This document shows positions 22,790 to 56,700 of a stretch of 64,000 bases of DNA, piece by piece. This DNA is from Diadema setosum (lineage: Eukaryota; Echinodermata; Echinoidea; Diadematoida; Diadematidae): the NCBI RefSeq assembly GCF_964275005.1, contig NC_092704.1, positions 9,114,371 through 9,178,370 of the forward strand. The letters run 5' to 3'. The notes under the pieces were generated by a model. That model searched no databases, was not told where the DNA came from, and saw only the letters and a list, made by a program, of their open reading frames with translations. A program made the position numbers and the translations under genes. Each line of letters begins with the position of its first letter. Within the stretch, counting starts at the first letter, position 1.

Positions 22790-25756
22790 ATTAGCATAAT
22801 TGTGTTTTTGTTATTTTTTGAAGGATTCTCTTTCATATGTGTTGGAGCCAATCGTGAACGCTAGATGGCGCGCTTACTTTGCGACCCTTGGAGCCATTGC
22901 GCTGTTGGCCAGAAAGTACGGCGGAGGCATGCGACAGCAAGCTGACGGTGTGTTGATGGTCAAGGAATCTATACGTAAAAATGATATGAATGTAGGACAA
23001 TGATATAATATACAGGCGAGTAGGAATTCCATCATGGATGGACATTTAGAAATGTGCTGCTGTGCGGAAGGTCTGCGCTCTGTGAGTGCTTCGCTAATGA
23101 GCACACGATATCAAGTTTACATTTTTATGATCACCTAGATGGCATCTTTCCTACCATGCATGCGTCCATCCATTTCCAGATACAACTGTGAATTTCGTTT
23201 GTACAAGTAAACTGCCGTTATGGTGCAGGCTAACATCACAACCCATCTGTTACTTTATTGCAGCTTTCTCAATCCTCTTTGCTTGCCGATGCTTTTATAC
23301 TAATATTGTGTGTCTGTATTTTTCCCCCACAACTGCGTAAATCTAGCCACATTACTTGTTAAAATATAGGTCCTTTCTGTCGAATAGTTATCTAACTCAT
23401 TTAACCTGAGCTTGGAAAATAACTGCATCTAGGCTCCATATATTGCACCCAAACAGATGTTTGAATAAAAAAAAAAGAAAGAAATAAAGGATATGATAGT
23501 GTGCTAGTGTAATAGTCTATGTCTAGAGCCTACTAAGCAGTCAATTAGTACAACTTTGTTCCACTGTTCAAAAATTCGAAGCAAAAATAAACTGAACGTA
23601 GGCCTATACGTCACAATCAGGTATTATCTACACATGCATACGTATGTAGAAATGAATGGTAGGCCTTATGACGCTTCGTAAATTATATACACTCACCAGT
23701 TTTACGAAAGGGCGCAAACTGTGAACGTGATTGGTGACATCGTGGTGACTATTCGTTTTTCATTGACCCATTGCTATCCAACGCAAATGATACTGTAAAC
23801 CTTAAAAATCTAATGTTTAAACTTTCTTGTAAAATTTGGTCTGTTTTAAAATGAGATTTCCTCAGTGGCCTATTTTAAATCCATACAGGACAGAATATAA
23901 AGTTAAATAGCCCCGAGGGCGGGGAAGAAATCACCGAGAAATCATCCCGTAAAGAAAGTATAAAACATAAGATGTCTCTGGAAAGGGATAAAGTGGAGGA
24001 AAATCATAGATCATAGTAAGAAAAAGAAAGAAGTGGAGTACGTTTAAACGACTGAGTTCTGGAGATCTAGTTATAAGACTATTTAGGAAGACCTGGTATT
24101 GTTGTAATTGTGTGAATGCTTGTTATTGTTTTGCTTAAGTTGCACGCGCAAGGGTCAATAACCAATTCCCCTATTTTTTGTTCTTGTTTACGAGACAATG
24201 AGGTTAAAGCAAACACATGTGAGACAGTTCAGTTTACATTTGCAATGGCCTTCTCAATTGAACGGACTTTATTTACAATCGATCAGGATCATACCTGTAT
24301 CGACACGCTGTCATTTTAATATAGCGTGGTAGTGACAGACAAAAATTTTATATTATTCTGGCGTTCAGAATAATGCCTACAACTAAGTATAAATTGAACA
24401 GATGTACATTACCCCTCTTGACTTGTTCAAAATCAAGCTCAATAATGTGGATCCACAGATATTATCCGAATTAGGAAATTCCAAATATTGATATAAACAT
24501 TCACCACCAATACTCTATCACGGTGTATCAGGGCGCGAAATCTCCAGTTTATGTTAAGTCCGGAATGTTCCGTGAAAATCCATTGAATGGCGTGCGTCAC
24601 TTCGCGAGGACGGCGTCGTCGAAGATGAGCGCGACGGACGAGATCGGGGCGAAAAACTCGAACACGACGGGTCCAAAGCGAGATGAAACGGGAACGGGAT
24701 GACGGTTGACTGGATGCTCGGCATGAATGAGGCAAGGAGTCAGATTTGCCTGAAATGATGTAGATGCCGCGTTGTGACAGTCATCGGCAGAGATTGAGCG
24801 GACATTATCCTCTTATACACGTGTATACAGAGTCAACAGTTTCTAATTGCCGGTTGTAATAGACTGACTGTGGGCTGCGGTGCTGTTCTCCTCCCGGGGA
24901 AAGATGCTTATTTCCAGGCTGTCGAGGCATAGGCTGAAAAGCAAGGGCTGCCAGGCGTAGCAAAGTCCTCTCAAAATCTCCAGCCAAGTATTTGTGGAGA
25001 AACAAGGACTGCCTGACGAAACAAAGTCCTCACACAGTTTTCAGCCAAAAGTCATGAAGTTGAGGAGAAAAATCAGCTAGACGAGCTGATCTCGGGCAGC
25101 ATAATCAGCAGTCAATGGCAATTTCAAAGTCCCTGCTAATTCCGAGTTTTCAGGGTTTTTATATAGCTCGATCATGACAGCGAAGTGGAGGTCGTGGTCA
25201 AACTCACTTCCTCTTCAGGGGTCAAAGATGCACACGAAATCTCCGTCCAGTCTGAGGTCAGATTTTGTTTTTAGCTGCCTGGCATTAGGACGCGTCAATC
25301 AGACAGCAACTGGTATATTTCCCTGTCATCTTATTTATGCACACAATGAGATCTATTTGCCCTGAACTTGGAAGAAAAACGACCCCGGAAACACTAAAGA
25401 GTGAGGGGTCAGTGGCGGTGTTCTTCCCTAAGAGGTGGTGATTTGTTATGGTCAGTGATAATGAGGCTTTGGGCCAAGGGGTACTTTATCAAAAGGTCAG
25501 GCAGAGCGGTCAACTGTCAGCTGTGGTGCCTGTGCTGCAGTGTGACATTTTGCAGCGCCCACTTCTACTGCCTATATCATAATAAGAAACTGTACAAATA
25601 CAATATCAGGCACCCGTCCTAGTTTTAAACAGACTTTCCTTCTCTTTTTCTAAATCAATGTAAATACAAGATGCAAGAAGGTTTTGCGCATTTTTCACTT
25701 TCAGGACAGAGCAGTGCACTGTGGTCACCATGGTAACGCAGTACAGCGCTGCTACA
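22790..25756. repeat. Right copy of the 2.96-kb direct repeat (flank plus LTR)
   Basis: Repeats 14303-17261. It comprises 1292 bp of flank (22790-24081, ending in ACTA) and a complete LTR at 24082-25756 (1675 bp). Unique DNA begins at 25757 with ACTAAATT. Confidence 0.9.
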
Positions 25757-26671
25757 ACTAAATTATTGAAGAAGTGATATGATTAACAAAAGACATTGGA
25801 ACGCACTTTTCCCTACACCGAGAATAACTTGCCCGTTTCCCTGAAATACAGATGTAGGTCATATTGAGTCACATGGAAACATTTTATTTCCCTCCACAGG
25901 CCCACTTTTATAACCACTTATTCATTCCTCAGCCTACTCTTCTATTCACTGTGACAATAACTAAAGTGTATGTAAACAGAAACAAAAAGTAATCTAGACA
26001 TAATCACGCAGACATCAGACACACGCACTCGTAAGCTTGCAAAAGGAGAAGAAAAGAAAAAAATACACCGTACGAGAAGAAAGATATTTCAGGAAATGAA
26101 GAACCAAGATGAAAAGAAGAGGACGAAAGAAAATTCGAGGAGAAAGCAGGAGGACTAGGAGGAGAAATCTCGACCATCAGGTTATAAGATGGAGGCAAAA
26201 TGGGGTGTGAGTGGCGGGGTGCGTCACTGAGTGGCCCCTGGGACAACTCGACACGGTTCTTTAGCCCCGCCCACTTCGTTCGCACACCCACAAGGTCTGA
26301 AGCTGCTGCTCAAGGGCCGGAGGTATACCTGTGCATTGTACCCCGTATATACCATGGTATACAGGCGAGGCCGCGCTCGCCTTGTACCTCCTTCCCAATA
26401 CGAAGTCGCCCTTGCGCTAAACGGTCCCCAAGGAAAAAGCAAAATATGGACTTCAGACTCGACCCTGAACCAAACTGCCTGCCCCTGTCGCTGGAAAGGC
26501 CAGTGCAAGGTCGGCTCGTATGTACAAAAGCTGGTAGAGGTTTATTATGATCGACTCATTGATAGCTTCTAAGCTTCTTCATGAATGAAGACCGCCAGCT
26601 AAACTGAGTGTATATAATCCTGTGTAGAGCCTCAGGGTCGTCAGGTCATAGTACGTCGTTACCTACCCGCT
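25757..26671 (+). other. Upstream region of EHHADH
   Basis: About 0.9 kb between the LTR edge and the EHHADH start codon. A fragment of the 'acaaaagacattggaa' foldback MITE family is at 25785-25870. A GC box (ccccgccc, 26265-26272) and a near-palindrome 'gtataccatggtatac'-like word near 26345-26361 follow. Overlapping open frames on both strands at 26004-26572 have no recognisable product and look like chance frames in GC-richer promoter DNA. Confidence 0.5.
26611..26617 (+). promoter_or_regulatory. Candidate TATA box of EHHADH
   Basis: TATATAA lies 61 bp upstream of the start codon, so transcription could begin near 26640 with a short leader. At 26634-26648 two AGGTCA-like half sites (agggtc, aggtca) are spaced by 3 bp, a DR3 arrangement. 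PPAR normally binds DR1, so the link to lipid regulation is weak. Confidence 0.4.
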
Positions 26672-47297
<20,626 letters not shown>

Positions 47298-47395
47298 CAG
47301 TCTCGGGAATCTCAGACAAAGCCAGCAGACAAGTTTCCAACTGCAGAACTGCCAAGCCGCCCTGTTTCTGCAGTAAACTCCCTGAAGAAAGAAAC

Positions 47396-47424
47396 AAAAA
47401 TATTCTTATCATAAGAATATTTTT
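47396..47424 (+). other. Perfect hairpin in the EHHADH 3' flank
   Basis: A 14-base arm (47396-47409) and its exact complement (47411-47424) are separated by one base. It lies about 100 bp after the stop codon and is very AT-rich. It could be a 3'-UTR structure or the remnant of a small inverted repeat. Confidence 0.6.
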
Positions 47425-48224
47425 TTTCTTTCTTTCTGTCTTCTTCACATTCTGGCAAGAAAATTTTTAGGCTTCCCTTATTTTGAAATGACTGTGCCTT
47501 CCCATTGAGATACATGAACATACAAATATCTCCCGTATTGTTCCGTAGAACCTGACTAATTTTGATGTCATTCTAGGTCTAGGTGGCATTCATACATCTG
47601 GATTAGCAGCCCACGGAATGTTCCCTTGGTGTCTGAAAACAAATGCTGCAAAAGTTGAAAGTTTGCCCTCTGTATGCTATCATGAATAATGTCTCCAGTG
47701 ACACTTCGTGGCAGAGGCATTGAGAAAAAAAAAAAATGACCCAGCTCAACAAATTACTGTCAGACACCGGGGTAAGAAAGATTGTAGGGACCAAATCTTC
47801 ATAGGACCAGATCTTCATGAACAAGAGTTGAAATGATCACAGTACTATTAGAATATTGATGATGTGTAATCCATCTTATCCTTATTATTTTTAGTCTTGG
47901 ATGCTTGTGTCAGCTTTCACAAGCCTGCTCATAATCTTATTTGCTGTTGCACTTTTGTGAACTGCTCACGGCATGTCGCATTCTCCTCTTTCCTATCAAA
48001 ATGTCAGAATGGTCTTTGGTCAGTTTCTTCTGACAGGCAGTTTTGTTTTTTTCAACAGTTTACCTTGCTCGGTCGATAGACGTTACAAAATTATTGAGAC
48101 GATAATTTTCCAATGCAATTAATTTGTGATTATGCATTGCTGGAGAATGTGCGTATGAATGAGATTTATTACAAGCTATGATTTGTGAAAAATGATACGT
48201 CATTGCTTTGCAAACAGGCGCACG

Positions 48225-48345
48225 CCCCCCTTTATCATTCACTAAAAACAAAAGAAATAAAAAGAAAAAAAATGAAATGAAACCCGGAAGTGGTACCAGA
48301 AATATTAGTTGCCCCCCCTTTACAGAATCCCTGGATCCGCCCCTG
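48225..48345. mobile_element. Fragment of the 'ggatccgcccctg' MITE family
   Basis: 'gaaacccggaagtggtacca', 'ccccccctttacagaat' and 'ctggatccgcccctg' match the right half of the elements at 51560-51785 and 61767-62043. Confidence 0.55.
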
Positions 48346-48672
48346 AATTAAGTATGAAAAGAAACAATGCTCTTGTTTTGAGTGGTATTATTTTTCATGA
48401 TCAGGATAAAACATTTAGACATTTTTGAGCAAATGGAGAATGCATGGCAGTATAAAGAAAGAACAACAACTCATTCTCACCGCATTCCTCAACAGAGGAG
48501 TCTTACAATGCGAAATATCAAAATGTTTTTTTTTAAATGTGTAAAGAATATGTAGAGTGATTTTTACAAGATCACTGCCTGCCAATCCCTGTCAAATTCA
48601 AGATAAATATAGAAAATCAAATTTTATGCTGAAGCAATAAACAATAGCAAGTTTCGTTTTAAGTCACTTCTT

Positions 48673-49240
48673 TAAAGGGAAGATAAACCCCAAGAGTAAT
48701 GTGGATTGAGTGAAAGCAGCAACATTAGTAGAGCACATCAGTAACAGTTTGAGGAAAATCGGACAATCGATGCAAAAGTTATGCATTTTTAAAGTTTTGG
48801 TGATTGAACCGCTGGATGAGGAGACTACTAGAGGTTATGACGTGTGAGTGGACAACAATACCAAGAAAATATAAAGAAAATTCTACAAAAATCCATTTTT
48901 CATGAAAATTACAAATTCCATCAACTTGATATTGACATATGTTAAGGGTAGCAATTATTCCCCCTGCTTTCTGAAAGAGGTTGGTCCATTGCTCTTTCAT
49001 AATTCCAGAAAAGTGAATTTTTGTTGGATTTCCTTTATATTTTCTTTGTATTCTTGTCCACTCATATGTCATATCCTCTAGTAGTCTCCTTATCCAGCGG
49101 TTCCAACACCAAAACTTTAAAAATTCATAACTTTTGCATCGATTGTCCGATTTTCCTCAAACTTTCACTGATGTGTTCTACTAATGTTGCTGCTTTCACT
49201 CAATCCACATTGCTCGTTGGGTTTACCTTCCCTTTAAAGG
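48673..49240. mobile_element. Foldback MITE, family C
   Basis: The arms 'ctttaaagggaagataaacc' (48671) and 'ggtttaccttccctttaaag' (49220-49240) pair along about 250 bp, including 'gcatcgattgtccgattttc'. No coding capacity. Confidence 0.85.
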
Positions 49241-49244
49241 AAGT

Positions 49245-50025
49245 AGCTACCTCTGTATTTTATGACAAATTTGGTGGTACTCAGTAATTCTGTATTGTTT
49301 TGTCATGCTTTGATGTTTTAAATTAAAATCTTTCTGTACATGTATATTTTCAAGAGACTTTGTTAAATGTTCAGTGCAGCATAAATATTCAGTTACTCGG
49401 ATAACACAAACAAATCTCCAGATGGTTGTGTGATTGTGTAGCTAGCAGAGTAAAGTTATTCAAATAAATTATGGATAACAAGTGTATGGTGTGAGAATCA
49501 CTTGAAGGAAAACTATTAATTATGAATGTTAAATGCTACATAATTTATGTTGAAATATTTTATACTTCACAGGATGTGCAATTTTGATTATCAAGAAAAT
49601 GAATATATTAGAACAATGAGACAGATGAGAGAGACAATTTTTTGTCTCCTGCAAGTTATGGTGAAACTGTGAGCATTTCATTGGAATGTTTTCTTTTTTA
49701 TATACTTTTTCTAGGGATGGAAAATAAATGGATTACTATACATAGAAAAGAAGATCAAACTGATTCCAGACATTTCTTTTTCAATGGTTATCATACTTGT
49801 GGTAACTATTTATTTTTCCACGAAATTATTTCACAGAACTTAAATATAAACTAAGATACTTTTCGTTTTCATTCAGATGGGAAGTCCTTCTATAGTTCCT
49901 GTTGTCAGGGGGAAAATTGTCATAGCTATCAACCATGGTCATGTCAACAAAAATTATAATTTATCAATGTCAAAGTTTAGGGTAACTGTCCATCACTTCA
50001 GTGAAAAAGATGATTGTAGTTAATG

Positions 50026-50026
<1 letters not shown>
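49245..50026. other. AT-rich intergenic DNA between EHHADH and the GPCR
   Basis: No gene, RNA or repeat is supported until the TA microsatellites at 50027. Confidence 0.5.
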
Positions 50027-50511
<485 letters not shown>

Positions 50512-50859
50512 GTTATAAGATCCAAACAAACTTTTGACGTTATACCCTCACACATTAATGATACAATTGAAAGTCAACTCGATGATGGGGTGCTTGGTCT
50601 GCACATGGTATTTGCATCATGATGATTAAATTGTGATTTTCGAACAAGAGAAATGTGAGTGGAGAAATAAAGTGCAGTGATTGTGTATTTTGATCAGTAG
50701 GGTGCTGTTCTCTTTCAAATAGAGTAGCAGTGTATTATGTAGATAAGAAGATGGTGTGGTTCAGTGGATGAGGTCACAGCTTTTCCCTGATTCAAGACCC
50801 AAAGCAGCAAACAAGGTGTTAAATCTAACACCGATGTTTTTGAGTCTAATTTCCTACAG

Positions 50860-51370
50860 TGTGATGGATGACACTGAACTTTCTGATTCTCGACAGCCAC
50901 CAAAGCTGGCTTTTTTTAGCACATTCAAGTCTATCGTTGTCAGCCTGTTGGCTACAGTACACTTCCTTTAATGTGTTGTTTTTACAATGTATTTTTTGTT
51001 TGGTCTTGGTTTGTTTGTTTTGTTTTGTTTTTTGGTTGGTGAGGTACCTCGTCGATGATGGATTTATATATTTATTCAGGAATCGCCATGTGTTGAAACT
51101 AGTCATGAAACAGGGTCGTTTGTATTCCTTCCTGGCTGAACTCTTTCTTCATTTACTCCAACTACCCTGGGAGCAGCGTGTCATATCCTGGCAAAATACG
51201 ATTTCATAATACATGGTGGTTCATATTGCGCTCCACCAATTTGGAAGTATATTCATTCCTATGGTTCACTGCATGGATATACCAGAGTATTGTTCCTTCT
51301 TATTTTGCGATGATTAATCAGATGGAGAAGTTTGCGGATTACAATATGTGTGTGTGCGTGTGTGTGTGTG

Positions 51371-51423
<53 letters not shown>

Positions 51424-51560
51424 TTTGTGTTTTCAATGCAAGTTCTATGGACTTTAATCAAAAGCAAGTTGTTTCACCCTATGACGTGTATAAAGCCCAA
51501 GTCATATTGACCCTTCCCTTGCCCCCTTATTATTTTTAATAAAAGAAATGTAAAAGAAAA
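50860..51560. repeat. Copy 1 of a repeat shared with 60500-61125
   Basis: Matches 60500-61125 in order: 'ctttctgat.ctcgacagccaccaaagctggc', 'cctcgtcga.gatgg', 'cgtgtcatatc.tggcaaaa', 'tggttcatattgcgctccac', a (TG)n run, and 'agttctatggactttaatca'. It contains (TG)n at 51343-51422. No coding function is evident. Confidence 0.8.
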
Positions 51561-53260
51561 AAAAGGGGGGCTACCGGATGGGTGCACCCACCCCCCGCTT
51601 AATTTTTTTGTTCCTCTTTTAATAAAAGTATGCATGAAATCGGACAATGACCAATATAAACTACCTTGTCAGCCGATCGTAGCGGCACAAGAAATACTTG
51701 TCAGCTGATGAAACCCGGAAGTAGCACCAGAAATATAATTCCGCCTCCCCCCCCCCCCTTTACGGAATTCATGGATCCTCCCCTGACAGCTTAGACACGA
51801 CACGTCAACCCAAATAGACCAACATAGATATTATACCATGATGTACCTGAACATAAAACTGCATAATCGTTGTCTTACGTTATAGTGTAGTGTTTTGTTT
51901 GGCGGTGAAAGCTGCATCAAGGTAATGTATACGTGCTGCGGCGATGACTCGGTTTAGCTCTAACTAACTCACATTCGTCCAGATGCCTTGTTCAGGGTAG
52001 AAATTCGATTTTTCAAAAATGGCTTCATAGGCGCCTCATTGGACGAGAAATCGTCCTGCTATATGAAAAACTCGTATCAGCGCGCCTTGTGAGAAGCCCA
52101 AATGCAACTTGCAAGACACAAGTTTAAATCGTTTTCTGCTGTAAACAAGACACCTTTAAGTGCCTTCGTCCACAATATTTTCGATATAATGCATAAATTG
52201 TCATTCTAGTGGCTTCAAAGTGTCCTGATTAGCGGGGGTGAACTAGTGATTTCTATGTAAGATATACTTATATACCTGGAATGAACTCTACATTATTATA
52301 TGGTTGAACTTACAACAACCTTTTGACAAGGTTTCCGGGCTGAAAAAGTTTTTTTTTTTTTTTTTTCCACAGAAACGACTGAAAACGCCAAAACCGTTAC
52401 CAGGGAGGCTCATCTTAACTAAAGTAATTTTCTTTTAGCTTTATTCGGTGCTACCGCATGGCGCTTTCTCAGATGCCGTCCCATAATTGAATCGTTACAA
52501 AGAATAATGTTCATTTTCAGAATCAATAGGAGACAATGATGTCTTGATGGCATATTACTTACTTTTGGGAGATGGTAGCAACTACAGCGGAACTCGTCCA
52601 GCCACAAAGTAAACTTGCTTCGGAAAATCGAGCTGTCGATCTTTCAACATGTCGCACCATGAAGTCGTCTTACAGACAAAACATTATTCGTTTATGCACG
52701 TGTGTAAAGTATACCTTATTATATCACTATGAGTAGTCGTCCTTCATTATGGAAGACTTTTCCCCTGTTGAAAAAATAAATAAATAAATGAAAGAAAAAC
52801 ACGTTGAGAGTATTGCTGAAGATGAAGGTCGCTTATTTCCCTTCCATCAACGAGACTTAAACTTCCTCCCTTCCCTTGGATTTCTTGCTCTGAGTCCATG
52901 CAAACTGTGATGACGAAGATTCATTCTTCCTGATTACGTTAGGCATGATGATGACGATGTTGGTGGTGATTTTTTTTCTCTAACGACGATCACGTTGATG
53001 ATGCAGACAATGATCACGATGTATATGCACTTCATTCTTTTCCAAGCCGATTTAACCTCTGCTTCGCAGACTGGCTTTCTACCAAATTCAAATTTCATGC
53101 ATACAGTTGTTGTCATAGCTGTCGTTTTAAACGGAGGTTGTCCTCAGTTATCAGGAAGCATGCCCGAGGCTTGCCCAACATAGCAACAACTGAGGGATGC
53201 AATTTGCCCGCCGTGAATATATAAGGCATGTTGCAGACGCGGTTGTCTTAGAAAGCTCTA
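51560..53260. repeat. Copy 1 of a long duplication shared with 61790-64000
   Basis: About 1.7 kb of sequence upstream of the GPCR gene is repeated in order and orientation at 61790-64000. Shared words include 'gcttcatagg', 'tcgagctgtcgatctttcaa' and 'cagactggctttctacca'. The second copy is longer because of an inserted MITE. The first copy shows the empty site near 52305 (tggttgaactt). Confidence 0.9.
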
Positions 53261-53401
53261 AACTAATGTATACAATATCAAACCTGTCCATTCACAGAGT
53301 ATGTTGGAGAACGCGAGTCGCTTTATTCTATCTCACCTGAGATTCTCACTGAGGTTAATTTGCTGATTTCGTTGTCCCCCCCCCTTTACTCTCCCTTCAG
53401 C

Positions 53402-53403
<2 letters not shown>

Positions 53404-53441
<38 letters not shown>
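53404..53441 (+). repeat. C run followed by (CT)n
   Basis: Simple repeat about 320 bp upstream of the GPCR start codon. Confidence 0.95.
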
Positions 53442-53444
<3 letters not shown>

Positions 53445-53756
53445 CTATATTTCAATAAATATACCAATTCTTGTTTTCATTCCTGTACAACTTCGGTATC
53501 TTTTTCCACTTTCCGTTATGGAGTCTAAATATAGAATTAGGTATAGCTGCGTGATCTCTCTTCCGGCTTGGACGATGCAAGCGAAAACAGACCGATGTTT
53601 CGTAGCACTTTAAAATATCGAAAAGTCACATGCGCCGCCATATTTCCAGCTCTGAAAGCTATATAGCTAGCGTATCCTGTCTTTTGGAATCCAGATGTAC
53701 TCTCACTCACGAGTCACGGGTGCTCTAATTGCTGTTCACTGTACCACGTCGTAATC

Positions 53757-56700
53757 ATGCCAGAAACTGTAGAATACACTGCTTTGGTTGGGGACGAAGA
53801 ACCTGCCTTTGAGGAAAACGTTGATGAGTACAGTTATTATATTTCTTCATATCATATCTTTTGGCTACCGCTGAAGGAGAGAGAGCGTTTGGCTCTCTCG
53901 CTCTTCATCGCCGTGATCTTCGTCATCCTGATCGGCCTCCTGGCCAATGCTGTGCTCATCTACGCTCTCGTGGCCTTCGGACACGTCCGACGGAGGATAC
54001 ACTACGTGCTCGTCGTCAACCTCGCTGTCGTCAACGAGCTGTTCATGCTTTCGTGGGGCGTCGAGAATGTGGAGTGGGAGGCCGAGATCGCATTCACGGG
54101 GAGTTGGACGTGGAACCAAGCCAAATATTCCGCAGGCCTAGTCGCTCGAGTGGTAAGTGTGATGAACGGAGGAAGAGGTGAAAGGGGAAGGGGAGGGGGA
54201 GCTGATTTAAAACTGTGATCACTAAATACTTGTGGAAAAGTATATCTAAAGGGGGTATCTCACTGAGCTGCGAATGATTGCGAGCACAGCGAATTCTAGG
54301 GTATTTCAGAGTTTGTTAACAGCTGCAATCAAATTCGCAAACAGTTTTCATCGTTGTAAACAGTTTTCCTTGTCGCAAAGAAATTTTGAACATGTTCAAA
54401 ATTTCTTTGCGAGAAGATGTTCAAACTTTCTTTCCAACAAGAAAAACTATTTACAACAATGAAAACTGTTTGAGATTTGATTGCAACTGTTAATGAACCC
54501 CACTGTTTTGTGTCAATGTGTTATTGCTGTACACAAGCTCATGTGTCTGCATGTTGGTGTGTGTGTGCTTGTGTGTGTTTGTGGGAGAGGTCTTATTAAT
54601 CATTTGTGCTCTTTTATGAGGAAAGAAACACGGTAATCAATATATCTGCTTCCCATTTAATGAACAGAAACAATGCATAAACAACAAGTATAGGTGGGGT
54701 GGTAGAAGGCTTGACGGTGCACCACGTATTCTTTTCAGGCTTCCCTTGAGAACGGAGAGAACATGCTAGCCGAAACGTCCCGGGACTGGGTAGGCCCTTT
54801 TCAGGGCCAAACACATACCCTAGAAAGAACACGTGGTGCACCGTTAAAGGGGCCCTGAAATCCAAATGCATGTTGATTAGTGTTGATTTATGATACCCTC
54901 AACATTACTTTTGCGGTGAAACGAATATCTAGAAACATTTCATATATTCTTAACGATTTTTTCTTCTATTTTTCTTCAGATTACTTGTGAACGCCCACGA
55001 AAAATCCTTCCAAACCAATCAATATTGATATTCTTGAGATGACCTCATCTGTCAATCATTGCTAAAGTACTGAAATGTTTAACAAAACACACTGGAATGC
55101 ACCTTCCTCTCGACTTAGCATAACTTGCATGTTTCTGTCATATTAATGTGACTAACAAAAGACATGGCGAGGGAACATGCAAGTTATGCTGAGTCGAGGG
55201 GAAGGTGCATTCCAATGTCTTTTGCTAAACATTTCAGTACTTTAGCAATGATTACAGATGAGGTCATCTCAAGAGTATTAATTTTGATTGGTTTGGAAGG
55301 ATTTTTTGTGGGTGTTCCCAAGCAATCTGAAGAAAAATAAAAGAAGAAAAAATCGTTAAAAATATATGGAATGTTTCTAGATATTCGTCTCACCGCAAAA
55401 GTGATGTTGAGGGTGTCATAAATCAACATAAATCAACGTGCATTTGGATTTCAGGGCCCCTTTAAGCCTTCATTCTACCACCCAACGTCTTACCGCCACG
55501 GAAGTCTTCAAAGTTTTCAACAAGTAGGTATATCGATTGAAAAGAGTGATCTGCTGAAATGATTACATTAGAACATGCTGAGTATTCATACAGCGATAGA
55601 AAATGAACTTGTATATACCATACAGAAAGTCTAAAGGGATATACTTTCATTATTATTGATGTACGTACAGCTTTCAAAAGATAATGATTTATGTGATTGG
55701 CTGGATTTGGGGTCAAGTGACATTCACTGTTTGAGTTATGGTACATGATTGTGCAATATGTCTACACTGTACCAAGAATCCGTTCAATTGCAATGCTACA
55801 TTTAATGGTACGTTCTCATTAAAAAATGCCTTGCCATTCCTCATTGTAGACACAATACATGGCGGATATACACAACATTCCTGCATGCAGTTATTTCAGT
55901 TTTAATTGGTATAATTCGGTCTAGGTGAAATAAAAAGTCGGAGCAGTTAACTATGATGCCTTTGCCACGCATTTCATAATGTCTTATATTTTATTCGAAT
56001 CCATGTACCTCTTGAGTAATACCTTCATTGTCAACGAAATGACTTGTAAACCAAACCAGGGAGAGGACAAGGTGGCTCACCTCCCTGACTAAATCTAAAT
56101 CAAACTGTTGTTGTATTTATAGCGTTTTGTTTTGCTGTTGATTTTTCTTTTCTACAGACTGTAATGACAGCGATGGCTATTACTATCACTGCTCTTACAG
56201 TGGACCAGTACCTTGTTATCAGGCAGCCCGCCTTTGCACTGAAATGGAGAAGCAAGAAGGGCGCTCTCATAATATGCTGCATTATATGGGCAGGTAAGCT
56301 TTTCCTACACCAAGTCCAAGTCGTACGGAGAGGATGCAATATAGAATAGTACTATTTTCCGAACCGAAATGACCCATTAGCATCCCTACCATCCCTGCTG
56401 GAAAGAACACAGTGCCCCACAATGTGAGAACCACAGTGTGAACACATTGTGAACACAGTGTGATATCTCTTCACACTGTTAAATTCAAGCGTTTCAAAGG
56501 TAACTTTAACTTTAAACTTTAACTTTTGTTATTATAAACATAAGTGAGTAATAAAATCATTCTAAATTGTGACGAAAAGACAGTAATCACACCTACCTGC
56601 TTGTGCGTTACTTAGAGGGACTTTATAGCGTTCGCGCTAGCAGTGCTTTATTTCTCGTGAGCACACATTCCATTTCGAAGAAAATATTGAAAGACCGCTG

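Larger units (their letters stand above)
15595..25756 (-). mobile_element. Ty3/gypsy LTR retrotransposon, CsRn1-like
   Basis: An old virus-like element on the minus strand. In element order it has a right-hand LTR region (22690-25756, rearranged), a primer site (22669-22688), gag (about 22384-21480) and pol. Pol comprises protease, reverse transcriptase and RNase H (about 21520-19400), then integrase (about 19380-18303). A roughly 1-kb non-coding 3' part, polypurine tract and left LTR (17261-15595) follow. The gag zinc finger has the CHCC spacing, and the tRNA-Trp primer site is also known from the CsRn1 clade; together they support that placement. Most of the coding region is open, with about two breaks, so it is probably not autonomous. 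The near-identical LTRs suggest a recent insertion, but one LTR may come from another haplotype. Confidence 0.85.

Noticed and set aside
26004-26572. Overlapping open frames on both strands upstream of EHHADH
   Set aside because: GC-richer promoter DNA with low stop density. No domain, no splice support, and frames overlap each other on both strands.
53861-54181. Second-frame and minus-strand open frames in GPCR exon 1
   Set aside because: GC-rich exon shadows; the receptor frame has the membrane segments and correct splice phase.
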